Assembly (NCBI GenBank): GCA_921293015.1
Contig: OV121087.1
Span: forward strand, 632,501-696,500
Direction of reading: 5' to 3'
From: Phorcus lineatus
Lineage: Eukaryota; Mollusca; Gastropoda; Trochida; Trochidae
DNA length: 64,000 nucleotides
The notes below the pieces were generated by a model that was not told where the DNA came from, did not search any database, and saw only the letters and a program-made list of their open reading frames with translations. The translations under genes and the position numbers were made by a program. Below are positions 33,016 through 44,578 of the stretch, in pieces; positions within the stretch are counted from its first letter, which is position 1; each line of letters starts with the position of its first letter.

Positions 33016-35102
33016 TGTACGTGGCACTGCTTGGAAATATTCTCAGCTAAAATGCGTGTTTCATCAAGCAAAACATCAACAACTCGGACATGGAACAAAA
33101 AGGGTATTTTACAAAGTGAGTTGCCAATAGAAGTAAAAGTAATATTCATTGTTTGTGTTCTAACCTTATCGATTTCTGATTCTACTTAAACACACTGTTG
33201 TCCGTTAAGAGAGCGTTGATGTTAAACATTACGTTTATTTTGAAGCGTTGTTTGAGTAAATGTGTCAGCAAATTTCAACTAAGGAAGACAAAATGTGACT
33301 TTGATCATAGCCAGACAACAGCTTTCAGAATTTTATGCTGCTGCCTAAACTGCTGTGAATTGTTCCCAAAGTAATATTTGAAAGTGCTTCTCGTTTAAAA
33401 ATCAATATATAAAATATGTTTTGGGTTATTCCTAAAGACAAATGTCATAGGCAGGCAGTCAATTAAGCAAAGTTAATTCCTGCTTTACGCAATTATTGTG
33501 ACAGAAATGATTAAACTATTTGGTTTTCTTAAAACAAGTGTTTTTGTTTCAAATAGATTCCTCCCAAATCAGTCATCAAAATAATGAATCAAATAAGAAA
33601 AATGGACACTGTTTGTACATTAATATATCAATCTGTAATCCTAGAAATGAGTATATATCAGTGGTGTCTGACGTCAGAAACTGATCAACATTTCATTCCC
33701 TAAATCCTGACCTGACCCTATTTCCAAGACAAAAAGATAAATTGGTAAATTGGTCAAAGATGCAAAAATTCTTTGTGTAGAAATGAGCAACAACGTTGTC
33801 GCCATTACTGTTTTACAGGATTGTTTGGGCATTCAATATCACTAGCATGCATCATCTTTTGTGTTTGCTTTCTCCATAAATGCAAGTATATTTTCAATCA
33901 ATGCTTTAATTTGGTCTGAAATGCTTTTAACAATCTAGCTTCATATGCGAACACTTGATTTCCAAGGCTCTTCTGGTGAGGGCGTGACGTATATAACAAC
34001 ATTATTGAAATTGGTTATAAATGATATATCTACATAAAAGCTCTTCTACAAGAGAATTTATGTTATTCTAGGAGATTAAGATATTTATAAACAAATTTAA
34101 TGAAAGGAAGATCAAGGTTTGACGTGGCAGATGTCCTAATAGGCATCAGGGTATCTAAGAATTTTGCGGACACAAATAAACTGAGGTATCAATATGCCTA
34201 TTGCTTAACTACGCTGTAATCAGTCGACAGAACTAAAAGCTTGTCTCCTCTTTTTCTTCAGCAGATATCTAAATGTCATATGCTTCTTACACAAAGAGTG
34301 TTTTAAGGACATGATATGTCCTGGCCTGTTGTATCGGAACTTGCATAGTTACAATAAAGCTGGACGGCAATGTCAAAACTAAGTTCTTTACCAAAGTCTG
34401 TCTAGGTTGGATATGACGTTCTGTCAGGGCATACGTCTGATGGTGTAGTGGTAGAGGAGTTTCGCGGATAAAAATACGCTGAGGTGTCATCTACGATTAC
34501 AATGTCTGTACTGCGACTGCAAATAAAAGTAATAACAAAGACATATGGTCTTTACTAAAGGTTGTTCTCGTTATATACTGATTGTTATGATGTACCTCGT
34601 TAAGTCTTACACATGCGTTAATCATACAGTGTCCTTTATCTTTTATTAATTTACAAACAATTTCATTATCAATTTAACCCATTTTGTGCTCATCATGATT
34701 TGGTTTCTGGTGGACATCAAGATACTTTAGGAAATTTTGTCATGCATAAGAGAAAATTTTGTAGAAAATTCAATGTTATCTCATTGAGTCACCAGGTGGC
34801 TGAGAAAATAATTAAAATGATAATCCATATCCATTATCCATTTTACAGCGAAGATAATGAAAAAAAATCAAAACAATCATTTCTCATTTATTTGATTAAC
34901 AAATTAGTTTTGTTAGTTATAAGCTTTTGATTTTGCGAAGAGATGACATTCGGAGACTTTCACGTGTAGAATCTGAAATGTTCAATACTTTGTTAACTGA
35001 TATATTTAAAAAAAGATGTGTTATCCTGCAATAGCAATCCCTTCTCTTGCCATTATGAGGTCTTGGGAATTATGTGTCTCTAGTGCCCTTTGTTTACCCT
35101 TT
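33016..35102. other. Intergenic DNA, no gene seen
   Basis: AT-rich. A weak direct pair is visible at ~34155-34195 and ~34453-34490 (TTTTGCGGACACAAATAAACTG against TTTCGCGGATAAAAATACGCTG). No recognised coding sequence. Confidence 0.35.
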
Positions 35103-35220
35103 CATGTGAAAAAAACCCCAGACTATCTGAAGCAATGATACTGTGGCAACAGTTGATGTTAAATGATTTTTCTGCGTTGAAATGTATACAGGCTGTCCTT
35201 TTCCCACGGGTATTAATCAT
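35103..35220 (+). repeat. Repeat pair R2, left copy
   Basis: ATGTGAAAAAAACCCC...TGAAGCAATGATACTGTGGCA...CTTTTCCCAC aligns to 38592-38700 (ATGTGAAAGAAACATT...TGAAGCAATGGTACTCTGTCA...CTTTTCCCAC). The offset is ~3.49 kb, the same order as the R1 spacing. Confidence 0.5.
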
Positions 35221-35524
35221 TTGTTGGAAGACTCTTGGAAGTTACATATGTGTTTTTTCTTTTTGAACATTGAACTGAACTTATATAAAAACAATGTGAT
35301 GTAATAATGGTGTTTATGACAATGATTTAAAAAATGAAGTATGATTCATTATGTAACAACAAACAAAGTTTAAATTTCAATACAATCTGTACAAAATGTA
35401 CAAATGTGAAAATACCATGCTACACAGTAAAAATCGAAAGTGTATTTCGTTACAGAATGAGCATCAAGAAATGAAAATTTATTTCATATAAACATTATAA
35501 CGCAATAAAAGAAAGTAAACATAT

Positions 35525-35820
35525 TTGGTACCCTTGACTACATTAGCACTAAGAGAGGTTTGAAACTAGCACTGGTACTTGAAATTTTCATAAATGATAG
35601 ACTGAACATATATAGTGAATGCATATCTATTACTTACTCCATTACGTCGGAACAAGCCATACGATATCGTTGTCTGGCTGCACTCTCTGATCTCTACATC
35701 AATCATCTGGTGGCGTGTTAAGAATAACTGTCAATGTGAAGGAAGGATGGGCCTTCCCGGTATATTCAATATCTTCTTGTATGAAATACTCATATCATTT
35801 TATAAAATTATATTTGTGCC
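35525..35820 (+). repeat. Repeat family R1, copy 2
   Basis: Best match to copy 1 at 32150-32430, about 3.37 kb upstream. It carries GGTACCCTTGACTACATTAGC at its left end. Non-coding. Confidence 0.55.
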
Positions 35821-36169
35821 ATGTGATTTTTTCATTAATAGATTATTTCGTCAAATTGTGTTTATACAGAATAAAACAATACATTTTTTTCTAATCAGCA
35901 TATATTGTCAGTCATATTGAAATCAATTGCAAGATTGCTCTTGTGAAAGTCATTTTTAGTAGTATTTAAAATTACATCAGAGTAGAATTTTGATTAACAA
36001 CTTTATAGAGTTACAAGGATACCAAAAATAAAACAACACAAAAAAACAAAAACAACAAACACTCTTTTTGCGACCACAGGTTTTCTCAAAGAACTTAGGT
36101 TTTCAAATAAACCAAGCCTACCTTCCTTAAACATCAGCAAACGTTTTACTCGTTTCCGAGTTTCGCTAC

Positions 36170-36297
36170 AACTAGTGTCAGTGGAAATTTCATACTAACT
36201 TCAAAGATATACCAGCGATACGTTTCACAGATGTAACTAGTGTCAATAAAGATTTCATACTAACTTCAAAGATACACCAGTGATACGTTTCACAAAT
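36170..36297 (+). repeat. 65-bp tandem duplication, two units
   Basis: Units at 36170-36234 and 36235-36297 each begin AACTAGTGTCA and contain TTTCATACTAACTTCAAAGATA and CCAG(C/T)GATACGTTTCACA. About 90% identical. Non-coding. Confidence 0.85.
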
Positions 36298-37804
36298 AAC
36301 CAAAATGGACTACTTTTTGGTGTATCTAAGCACTCATGCTACTTAGAGAGACGGAAATAGAGAAATCAAGCAGTATTAAAAGGAGTTATAGTATTTTGTA
36401 CGAAGAAATCAACCTGACAAAATAGTTGACTTTATTTGAATTAGCTTCAAATTCATCAATAAATAAAGAAAAATATTAATAATAGTCTCCGAGTTGCAGT
36501 AACAAACCAATGCAGGTACTCTAGATAAAGTGTTGTGTTTCATCAAAAATCAAAATTAGTTGTGATCTGAACGATACATTTTGTGTAATTATTATAGGAA
36601 TGCTTCGGGTAGTTTTTAGGTATACAGATAAGCATGTGAGATAAGTATTAGGAGAATTTTTTCGATTGAATTAACATCGTTTGGAAATAGTAACATAATT
36701 TAAATTAGTATTTACATTTTATCCTTTTTCTGATTGTACTATTATTTGATATAAACAGTTGTAGAATCAGTAACAATACCGCTATCAGCAAAAAGATCAA
36801 TTCTAAATGTAAGTGAGAGTCAATCTCATGAAATAAGATTAACCTTGTTTAATAACTGAATTGAGTACTGCTCGTACGAGGTGACCATTGCACTCCGACA
36901 AATCAGCGACAAGGCTTGTAGCTAATGGTACAATTGTCTGAATTCATGAAGGGTCAATTGCAAGGTCCTAGTTACCTGACCCTGTGTGGACACATCTGAT
37001 ACGGAGCAAGGTTTCACTCTAATTTAAATGCAATTGATAAAAGCACTGAAGTCAAATCAATTGTCATCTTACCTTCATGAAATGTTATATCAACTGACTG
37101 CGATGCGATTCAATTTACATGAAAACCGTTTTCTTTGTTTTTATATTAAGCTTTGTTTTTCTTATGTTTCAAACTTCTTCTATTCAAGAAACCTTTGCGT
37201 TGTAACAACTACAATTACTTGATGCCTTAAAACTTTTTATTCTTAAAATTGTCTTTTTCCACAGGACAGTTTCCTCTGAAATAATACAAGATTAATCATC
37301 CTGAATAATGTTAAATCATAAATGTCATGCGCGAACAAATGTATGATTTTCAATCTGTTGAGCAAAGTGACTCATACCTCTTATCTTTGCCGCTTAATAG
37401 CCAAGAAATAAAAAGATATACTTTCACGTTGCACATTTTACAATCAAACTATGGTTTCCAAACTTTTCTTTTGAACAAATAATTTTCGTTTAAATGTCAG
37501 CCTTTATTATCTAACAAAAGCTGTAAAGTGATCATTAGTTTAAATCCTATCGGTAAGTATGTCTTAAGGAGAAAAAACACTTGCAATCTGGTATCTGTGC
37601 CCAAGACATACCATACCAAACTCTACTTATATAACCTTCCCATTGTGACAATTATGTCGATGTTCTTTAGTCACGACTCTGTGCTCTGTCTCTTGTTATC
37701 TTAATGTTGTCTTACAGACATGCCCAATAATGCACCAAAGGTAATCGTAAACAGACATTAACATATTTACAATCCTGCTGCCAGGATAGTGGAATTTATC
37801 TAAA
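36298..37804. other. Intergenic DNA, no gene seen
   Basis: AT-rich with short ORFs only. No repeats recognised with confidence. Confidence 0.35.
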
Positions 37805-37975
37805 CCGACACTTGCTGGGACCGGAGAAAAATGTGAGTTTAGACAGATTGCGGATTAGTCAATGTTTAAAACATAATAGAAGCTCTGCCAGGACCGACAA
37901 ATTGTGTCGGAGTAGACAGATTGTCGGATTAGACAGATGTCAATATAGACAGATTCCACTGCACCATATGATCTC
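37805..37975 (+). repeat. Degenerate short repeat with AGACAGATT motifs
   Basis: TTTAGACAGATTGCGGATTAG, then GTAGACAGATTGTCGGATTAGACAGATG and TATAGACAGATTCC. Two GGACCG(A/G) phrases and AAATTGTGTCGG also recur. It is part of a dispersed mollusc-style repeat. The origin is not resolved. Confidence 0.45.
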
Positions 37976-38591
37976 GATCCATCGTATCAACTGGCTTCCA
38001 GTGCAAAAAAGTTTGGTCTAATGGTGTCTCTCAGTGAAAACCCCTGAGCATCATTGATACTTTATTGTCCGATACACTCCGAATCGAACATTGACAACAG
38101 AACAGAGTCCCAGAATTTAGTATCTATCTAATTTGCTAAACAATGTACATATGTATTTTTCCTGTGTAGCTGCATAAAAGTTTAATCAACTACCTACAGA
38201 CACTTTCCACACACATTTACTCCCTTTTTGAAAATAAAGACAAAAATATTCAGTTATAAGTGAAGGTTTAGACGTATGAGCTAGGAGAGGAAAAACACAT
38301 TCAGTAAGAGAGTTAAGTAGTTACAGTGGATAAGTAAATTTCCTTGATCCTTGAGCATGAAATAGAATCAGCACTGGAATTTTCAATCATTGCGTCCTCT
38401 AAATTGGTTTCTTTATTTATGCTTTGTCTGCTCATTCATTAAACAAATTAATCTTTTAATCAAAATACTTTCTTCACCAATGCAATTAAAAACGTTTCGT
38501 TGTGCTACTTTATGTAAAATTCTTCTCCCAAATGGTAATTGTTATAGATATTTTTCAAAATTGTATTCCACTGGTGCACTTTTGAACCTTT

Positions 38592-38700
38592 AATGTGAAA
38601 GAAACATTTTGTTTGAAGCAATGGTACTCTGTCATCAGATAAATGCTTTGTCTGAATTGCAAAAACCTCTTAGAGCACTTTTCCCACAATACAATGGTAA
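38592..38700 (+). repeat. Repeat pair R2, right copy
   Basis: Partner of 35103-35220. With R1 copies 2 and 3 it indicates an ancient ~3.4-3.5-kb direct duplication in this interval. Confidence 0.5.
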
Positions 38701-38999
38701 TTTATTAAGTGCATCATTTTCACATAATTCTATATCTACTGCATGCAACATGTATTGTTCATTAGAAGACGATTAAGGAATCAAAATGAATATAATTTCA
38801 ATATAGAACATAACACAAATGAACATTAAGTTTGGATAAGCTAATACGTAAAACTACACATAGAATTTACAAGAACAATTAAAACAGAAGCTGTATGCTA
38901 CAAAATAGACATTCAAAAGAGTGCATTGGTGAAGAAATGTGTTTTATGTCTGCTTCAATTAGCATGATAAAGGATCTTTACATTAGCCAATAACAATCT

Positions 39000-39260
39000 G
39001 TGGTACCTTTATGTAATTTAGCCCTAAGAGAAAAGTTGCCCTATTTGTATTTATCATATATGGAAGATTGACATCAGATATTGTACATAGATATATATCA
39101 TATGTTCAATAACATCAGAATGAGGCATAGTACAGTTGTGATCTGTACTTTTTAGTTCCTGCATCCGTCATCTAGCACTGTGTTTGAAACGATTGTCACT
39201 ATAAAATAGAAAAGTCATTGCTGAAAAGTTAAAATGCAGAGATTGTTCTAAGATATTAAG
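39000..39260 (+). repeat. Repeat family R1, copy 3
   Basis: The most diverged member, with GGTACCTTTATGTAATTTAGC at the left, then GTGATCTGTACTTTTTAG...TGCATCCGTCATCTAGCACTGTG. It lies about 3.47 kb beyond copy 2, so the three copies have near-regular spacing. Confidence 0.45.
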
Positions 39261-41904
39261 TTAAGCATTTTTTTCAAAATTACATTCAATGCACTTGTCA
39301 AAATGGTTATTTTTATATACTTATCGAATATAACTCACATGTTCAATATTTACGCATTAAACACTGTGTGAATATAAATGTCTCTATTTTGGCGTTTTTT
39401 AAATTCATAAATGATATGATTATAGCTTTTAGGTTTAATGATGAAGTTTGGTACCTCGAACATACTCTGAATGATGATTGATTAATTGATTATGATGATG
39501 TCGCTGATAAATGACAAAGTCGTTAGATGTTATCAATATCAGGTATAGGCACTGTACATTTATTGCAACTGAAACTGAACCTCATCATCAGAAAGTATTA
39601 TGAATGAAATATATTGTGATATGATGGAGCTTCAACTCATTGTACTTTAATAAAAAATGATAATATTTTTTATAAATAACATGAACAATGTGAATTTTCT
39701 AAGATTTCATAAACATCAATACGATCAATTCAGTTTCCTTTAATGCATGGGAACCGTTCGATTAGTGTAAGATCCACCTGCAATCAGAGACCTTTACTTA
39801 GTTCAGCTAACGATGTTCATCTTTGTTTTCCCCTTTCTTATGAATGATGATCTGGTCATCCCACTAACATCTTTTATTGATCTTTCTCCTCTCCTCCTAT
39901 ACATAACCTTTAGATTCATGTAATATAACTCTTTTATTACTCGCCCGTGTAAGATAATATAAGTGTAATATTAATACCGTGATATTAAACTAGTGTAATA
40001 CCGCTTCACGTATGATGTCATAATGATGTCACCGCCGTCACAATGGAGGCCAAGCTGCGGAAATGTTTCGTTCAGTACACTTTCGGCTATCATCAATCGG
40101 CTTTATTTCTGAGGTCAAGTAAAAAACAGAATATTAATCTTTCTTCAATCTAATACTATTATACTGGTTCTGTCTCTCAAATTAAAATATGTTATTTAAC
40201 ATATGTAACAATACGTCTGTATATTGCTATTACCGGTCGACAAATCTGCTTGCCTTGCAGCCAATTACGCTGTTTCCATCTTTACATGCCCCTTTTCTCA
40301 TTCCTTTGGTATGTGAAGTCTTGCGATATACATGTATAAGCACCGAGACGGAAATAATTATCATGAACGCTTGAACAAGGTGTTGACATTTGATTTTGTC
40401 TGCAGATTCTACTTACTATACGCATCAAATGATAATCTAGTTCTAATCATTTTAATATCATTTTGTGACGACTATTTTTTCAGCTGTTTTATAACATTTA
40501 AAATCTCTTCGAAGACAATAATGAATAATGCATTTTTTTATCGAACTTTACACAAAGTTTCTTTGTCCTTTCTTCAGGTGAATTCTTGAACGATAATATC
40601 CATTAGATGAAACTTTGATGTTAATTGTCCATATATATTCAATGTTATTTATCCTATTGTTAATATTACCGAAATTGATGAATTATGTTTATGTTTACCA
40701 CTTCCCTGCCAGTATAACATACATGTTTGAGATACAAAGCTTTTTGTTTTACGAAGTTTGAAATTGACAAAAATTGATAAATACATAGGGAAGTTGCTAG
40801 AACCTTTTTTGAGTTGCTTTGAGTCAGAATGATTTACTTATCACGGATCATTGTGTTAACGCGATGTAACTGTTTATTTAAAAAAAATTATCCATTGTTA
40901 TAAATACTATTAGTAGTAACAAGCCTCTATGAGTTCATAAATATAATTTGTCTATGTGACTGCCCACGGTGAAATATACTCAACTCAATTTTCAATGTTT
41001 ATGATATAAAGTTTTCTTTTTCTTAATTCAATCTTCAGTTATTCAATAAAGTTTTGCATTTGCATCGACACAACTTGTTTAAAAGCGATTCTTCTCTCTC
41101 AAAATGGTCACAAAATAAGAAGTTAACGTACATAGTTCTTTAGCTGCAGGCTTTGTCCTCAAAACAAATATTTACACATAGATATGAATCATCGAAAAGA
41201 ATATCTAATCATAAATGTCAAGCGATCACAAATCTATTGCTTTCAATATATGAAAAAGATTGACTTGCCTTTTATCCATTTTTGCTTAGAAATAACAATA
41301 TTATAAAGTTGCACGTTTCAGAACAATACTTTCATTTAAAGTTCAGAAACGGTTTCTTTTTGTTTAAATGTCAGGTGTAATGATTTAACACAAGATTTAA
41401 ATGAAATAGTTTTAAGTGAATGCTCATTGATGGCATAATATAAGAAACTAGCTCTACATACTTGCTCATAGTCGCACACATGATAATTATGACATGGAAC
41501 ACATGCAGGGTGTTCTTCTCATCACGTTTTATCGTCCTTCTTTCTCTATGATTTCAATTTATATATTTATCTTTGTCATGATTATGGTGAAGAATTACCG
41601 GATAGAGTATATTTCGGATAACTCTAGAATCTTTTACCTGGTGCTGGGTTCACTGAACAACAAAATGGAAATAGACCTCCGTGGCGTTTAGTTCAAATTA
41701 CTCAGTTTTGGGATTAGTAGTTTCCTTGTTTAAAATTAAAGGATAAAATATAGTATTTCAGGTTCATGATTTAAGGGGAATGAGGTCCCACGAAATTGTT
41801 TATATTCTGAAATCGAGAATGGAGCTTAATTATTACTGAATAATTTACAAGTAAAATACAAGTTACCCTTGTTTTGACATTTATACATGTATTCTTAAGG
41901 TCCA
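39261..41904. other. Intergenic DNA, no convincing gene
   Basis: AT-rich. The only coding hint is a short ATG-led frame at 40043-40113 (MEAKLRKCFVQYTFGYHQS...) in a locally GC-richer patch, followed by a weak GTCAAG donor. I would not call it an exon without transcripts. Confidence 0.3.
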
Positions 41905-41973
41905 GCCTGCTGCAGGCTCCATTTGGAGCCATCAGTGACATTCCCTCTGCATCTGCGGGCCGCACCAGCGGCC
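41905..41973. other. GC-rich patch with three hairpins
   Basis: Within 69 bases: GCCTGC-T-GCAGGC (41905-41917), the overlapping GGCTCC-ATTT-GGAGCC (41915-41930), and GGCCGC-ACCA-GCGGCC (41958-41973). All stems are perfect. The surroundings are AT-rich, so this is a clear local anomaly. A minus-strand reading through it is open but matches nothing I know. Confidence 0.6.
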
Positions 41974-42873
41974 AGAGCTCGCGCTAAGCAACGTGACCCT
42001 TGACCTCTTATAAAATCAGACAATTACGGACGTTTAATTGCCCTAACTAGCGAAATAAATGGTACTAAAGGAGTCTACGATGAAAAACTAATTCAATGAA
42101 ATCTATAACTTGTGATGAAATTCGTTATTCATGTTTCATGGGTCTACGGAAAAAAGCAATCGATGGGAAGTAAAACTTCCGGTATAAATTGTCACATTGG
42201 CCGACGATGAAAAACTGACGGTTACCAAATAAGTTGTCAATAAAGTAACTCTTGTTCAATGACAGTTAATATGTGTTGTTGTTTAATGTACACAAAACAA
42301 AATTGGTTAAAATTATGTTATTAAGATATTTTTTACGTATTTCTTCAAAGGAAAAAGCGATTGTCAAAGAAAATAAATGTTGTTTCGTTCAGCCAGAAAC
42401 CGTTACACTACAGGATTTTTCACAAATTTTTCACGATGAAAATATGCTTCCTTTTAAAACTAAAATGAGTGACAACTACAAATAAAAACATAAATCTTGT
42501 GTTTATAAATCTCAATAACAAAAATGCTTGCAGTGTCAATATTATGATCTACTTACAAGCACACTCGATTATCTATGTCAACACTATGACGAAAGCTCAA
42601 TGACGGATTCCGGTAAAAAACAACCCAATGTCACGTTCATGTTCAATAATCCATTTCATGGCACTAGAACGAAACATAGTGATACACAGAAGCTGCAATG
42701 TGACCTTTCTTGAAAGCCAAGACATCGTAATGATATGAAACAAAATTAATATAAATATTGGGATGCCGGGTGACACTTGAATGGAAAACAGTTGGATTCA
42801 CGCTAGAACTCAGTCAATGCTATTCCTGGAAAACTAACTATTTATGATAGCAGCACTCTGTCAGTTATTTATG

Positions 42874-42894
42874 CAATCTGATTAAAATCAGATG
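42874..42894 (+). repeat. Left terminal inverted repeat of the 1705-bp element
   Basis: 21 bp, CAATCTGATTAAAATCAGAT plus G, exactly complementary to 44558-44578. The inner 16 bp (ATCTGATTAAAATCAGAT less two outer bases) are palindromic, so each end could also fold on itself. Confidence 0.85.
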
Positions 42895-43095
42895 AAGTAT
42901 CGCTCGCTTAACATTTGTTCATCATCAATATGCGATACTAACATCTGACACTATCCCGCTAGAAGGGTCACCAGATTGACATTCGTCCTTGAACTCCCAG
43001 CCAACAACCTATTGAAACATAACCAATCAGATTACGCGTTACTTCCATTGTTCGGGTCACCATTCAAAAGGGCGCGCGAAATGGCTTGCGGTGAT

Positions 43096-43170
43096 CTCGT
43101 AAACAAAAAATTTCGTAGACACGGGAATTTCGTTGACGAACCAATTTCCTAGACAGTGAATTCGTAGACA
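43096..43170 (+). repeat. TTCGTAGACA short motif cluster
   Basis: CTCGTAAACA, TTCGTAGACA (43112-43121), TTCGTTGACG, TTCCTAGACA (43145-43154) and TTCGTAGACA (43161-43170) occur 16-17 bases apart. They lie inside the 1705-bp element. Their near-regular spacing suggests a short tandem array or protein-binding sites. Confidence 0.5.
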
Positions 43171-43255
43171 GTATTAAATTTGTATTTCTAAGTTAATATT
43201 GGCTATTATTTTTAATTATTATTATCTCTCATAGTCGTTTATAATATCCCAGGTA

Positions 43256-43425
43256 GCATTTCAGCATCGGGTCAGTACTGACCCAGTGCTGTGTAAAACA
43301 CTGGCCCATTGCCGAGTATCACCGGGCCGGTACGGTTTATCAACGCTGGTGCGACACTGGGCCAGTATTGGCATATTGTATCAAACCGGCACTGGCCCAG
43401 TACTTAACCAGCACCAAAACTATTT
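43256..43425 (+). repeat. ACTGGCCCAGT-type palindrome-rich repeat
   Basis: Variants of GTACTGACCCAGTGCTG, ACACTGGCCCATTG, ACACTGGGCCAGTATTGG and GGCACTGGCCCAGTACT recur over 170 bases, many as near-palindromes around GGCC. Similar sequences are widespread in invertebrate genomes as dispersed repeats; here it lies inside the 1705-bp element. Confidence 0.6.
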
Positions 43426-43951
43426 TGAAAATATCAGCATTTTGGCTCGTCATGTCGACTTCGGACACTCATAGAAATTGTTAAACATTCTTAGAAATTC
43501 CAGATAGTGAACAATGTTAAATGGAATTGTTTGTTAAGTCCGAACTTTTGTCTAAATAGCAATGTTTGTATTGTAATATACACAAATATTTAAATATAAA
43601 AAAATGTCAAAAGATAAAATATTACAATACTAACAGGAGAAGGGGACAAAGTGAAAGTATGAACATTCAAAACTAAACCTACACCTACAACATGGGAGAG
43701 GTAATCGAAACATTAATATAACTTTCATATATTGAAGATGACGAAGCCTCAGAAATAATAAAAGACACGAGTAATTCATTTGCAAATGATATAGTATATC
43801 ATTCACATATTATTGATTTATTATTCATTTTAGTTCAGTCAAGCGAAAGGCAAATCATTAGACAGGAGGGCCTGTTACATTAATTAACTTTCAAAAAACA
43901 ACAAGATTGACTATTATAGTTTGTATTTACTTTATTTCTTTAATCGAAACT

Positions 43952-43979
43952 GGGGGGGGGGGGGGGGGGGGGGGGGGGG
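43952..43979 (+). repeat. 28-base G homopolymer
   Basis: An uninterrupted run of G on the plus strand, very unusual in an AT-rich region. It can form G-quadruplexes and is prone to length errors. On the minus strand it adds a poly-Pro tail to the ORF at 43980-44173. Confidence 0.95.
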
Positions 43980-44173
43980 CAATGGACATGGACATCAATG
44001 GCCTTCTTTATGGTATAAACTCTCTCTTCACTCAAACGCAGTTTTTCTTTAAAATACTTTCTTACAGTTTCAGCACCCGTTTCTGAAATTTCTTTTTGCA
44101 CAAAAGAGAAACCGCTTATCACGCAAAAATTCGTCTTACAATACACCCGTTCGGGTGTAAGACAGGAGGACAT
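43980..44173 (-). CDS. Small ORF of unknown function inside the 1705-bp element
   Basis: The minus-strand ATG at 44173-44171 sits in an ideal Kozak context, GCCGCCATG. The frame encodes about 64 residues (MSSCLTPERVYCKTNFCVIS..., then ETGAETVRKYFKEKLRLSEERVYTIKKAIDVHVHC) before running into the G homopolymer as poly-Pro. Composition is protein-like, with Cys and His at both ends that could form a metal site with downstream residues. No known domain recognised. It may be the first exon of the element's own protein or a captured host exon. Confidence 0.3.
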
Positions 44174-44477
44174 GGCGGCCTCTGTCAATATCTACATTTT
44201 TCAAACATTTACATTTACAATACATGAAATGGCAATATTCAATGATCGCTGATAAAACATGCTAACTCTAACGTTTTTGTGTCGCAGCGCATATGCGAGG
44301 GAAACCACCGCGGAATACACCGAACGAAGCAGTCGGAACAGATCGGCTGTTTCCGCCATGCCTAACTCCGCGCAACACCGAACATACGCTGTATGGAGTC
44401 CAGGCTGATGGCATTAATAGCCTAGAATTTGATTGGTTTATTCTCGCAAGTCCGGGACATTCAACTTAACGGGGCAG

Positions 44478-44573
44478 TGTCAGATGGAATATAGCTTGTT
44501 AAACTGAAACGAAACGAAACGGAAATAAAACGAAACGAAATTAAACAAGCGGAATTCCATCTGATTTTAATCA
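44478..44573. repeat. Hairpin with (AAACG)n loop near the element's right end
   Basis: Arms GTCAGATGGAATATAGCTTG (44478 onward) and CAAGCGGAATTCCATCTGAT (44547 onward) are imperfect reverse complements. The loop is rich in AAACG pentamers. It overlaps the right terminal repeat and resembles a transposase-binding or processing structure. Confidence 0.55.
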
Positions 44574-44578
44574 GATTG
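44558..44578 (-). repeat. Right terminal inverted repeat of the 1705-bp element
   Basis: CATCTGATTTTAATCAGATT plus G. It is directly followed by the second GTTATTTATG target copy at 44579-44588. Confidence 0.85.

Larger units (their letters stand above)
42874..44578. mobile_element. Unclassified DNA transposon, 1705 bp, with perfect TIRs and 10-bp TSD
   Basis: Perfect 21-bp terminal inverted repeats lie at 42874-42894 and 44558-44578 (core CTGATTAAAATCAGATG, itself palindromic). Imperfect complementarity extends inward to about 40 bp. The element is flanked by a perfect 10-bp direct repeat, GTTATTTATG, at 42864-42873 and 44579-44588. Inside are a subterminal hairpin (44478-44573), an ACTGGCCCAGT-rich repeat, a 28-G run and a 64-codon ORF. 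No complete transposase is visible, so it is probably non-autonomous. A 9-10-bp duplication would suit a MULE-like element, but that is inference. Confidence 0.8.

Noticed and set aside
34435..34500. tRNA-like GGTGTAGTGGTAG box, possible SINE head
   Set aside because: No B box (GGTTCGA-type) at the right distance and no cloverleaf could be drawn.
40043..40113. Short ATG-led candidate first exon (MEAKLRKCFVQYTFGYHQS)
   Set aside because: The start context is fair but the frame is only 24 codons, the donor is weak and no following exon was found.
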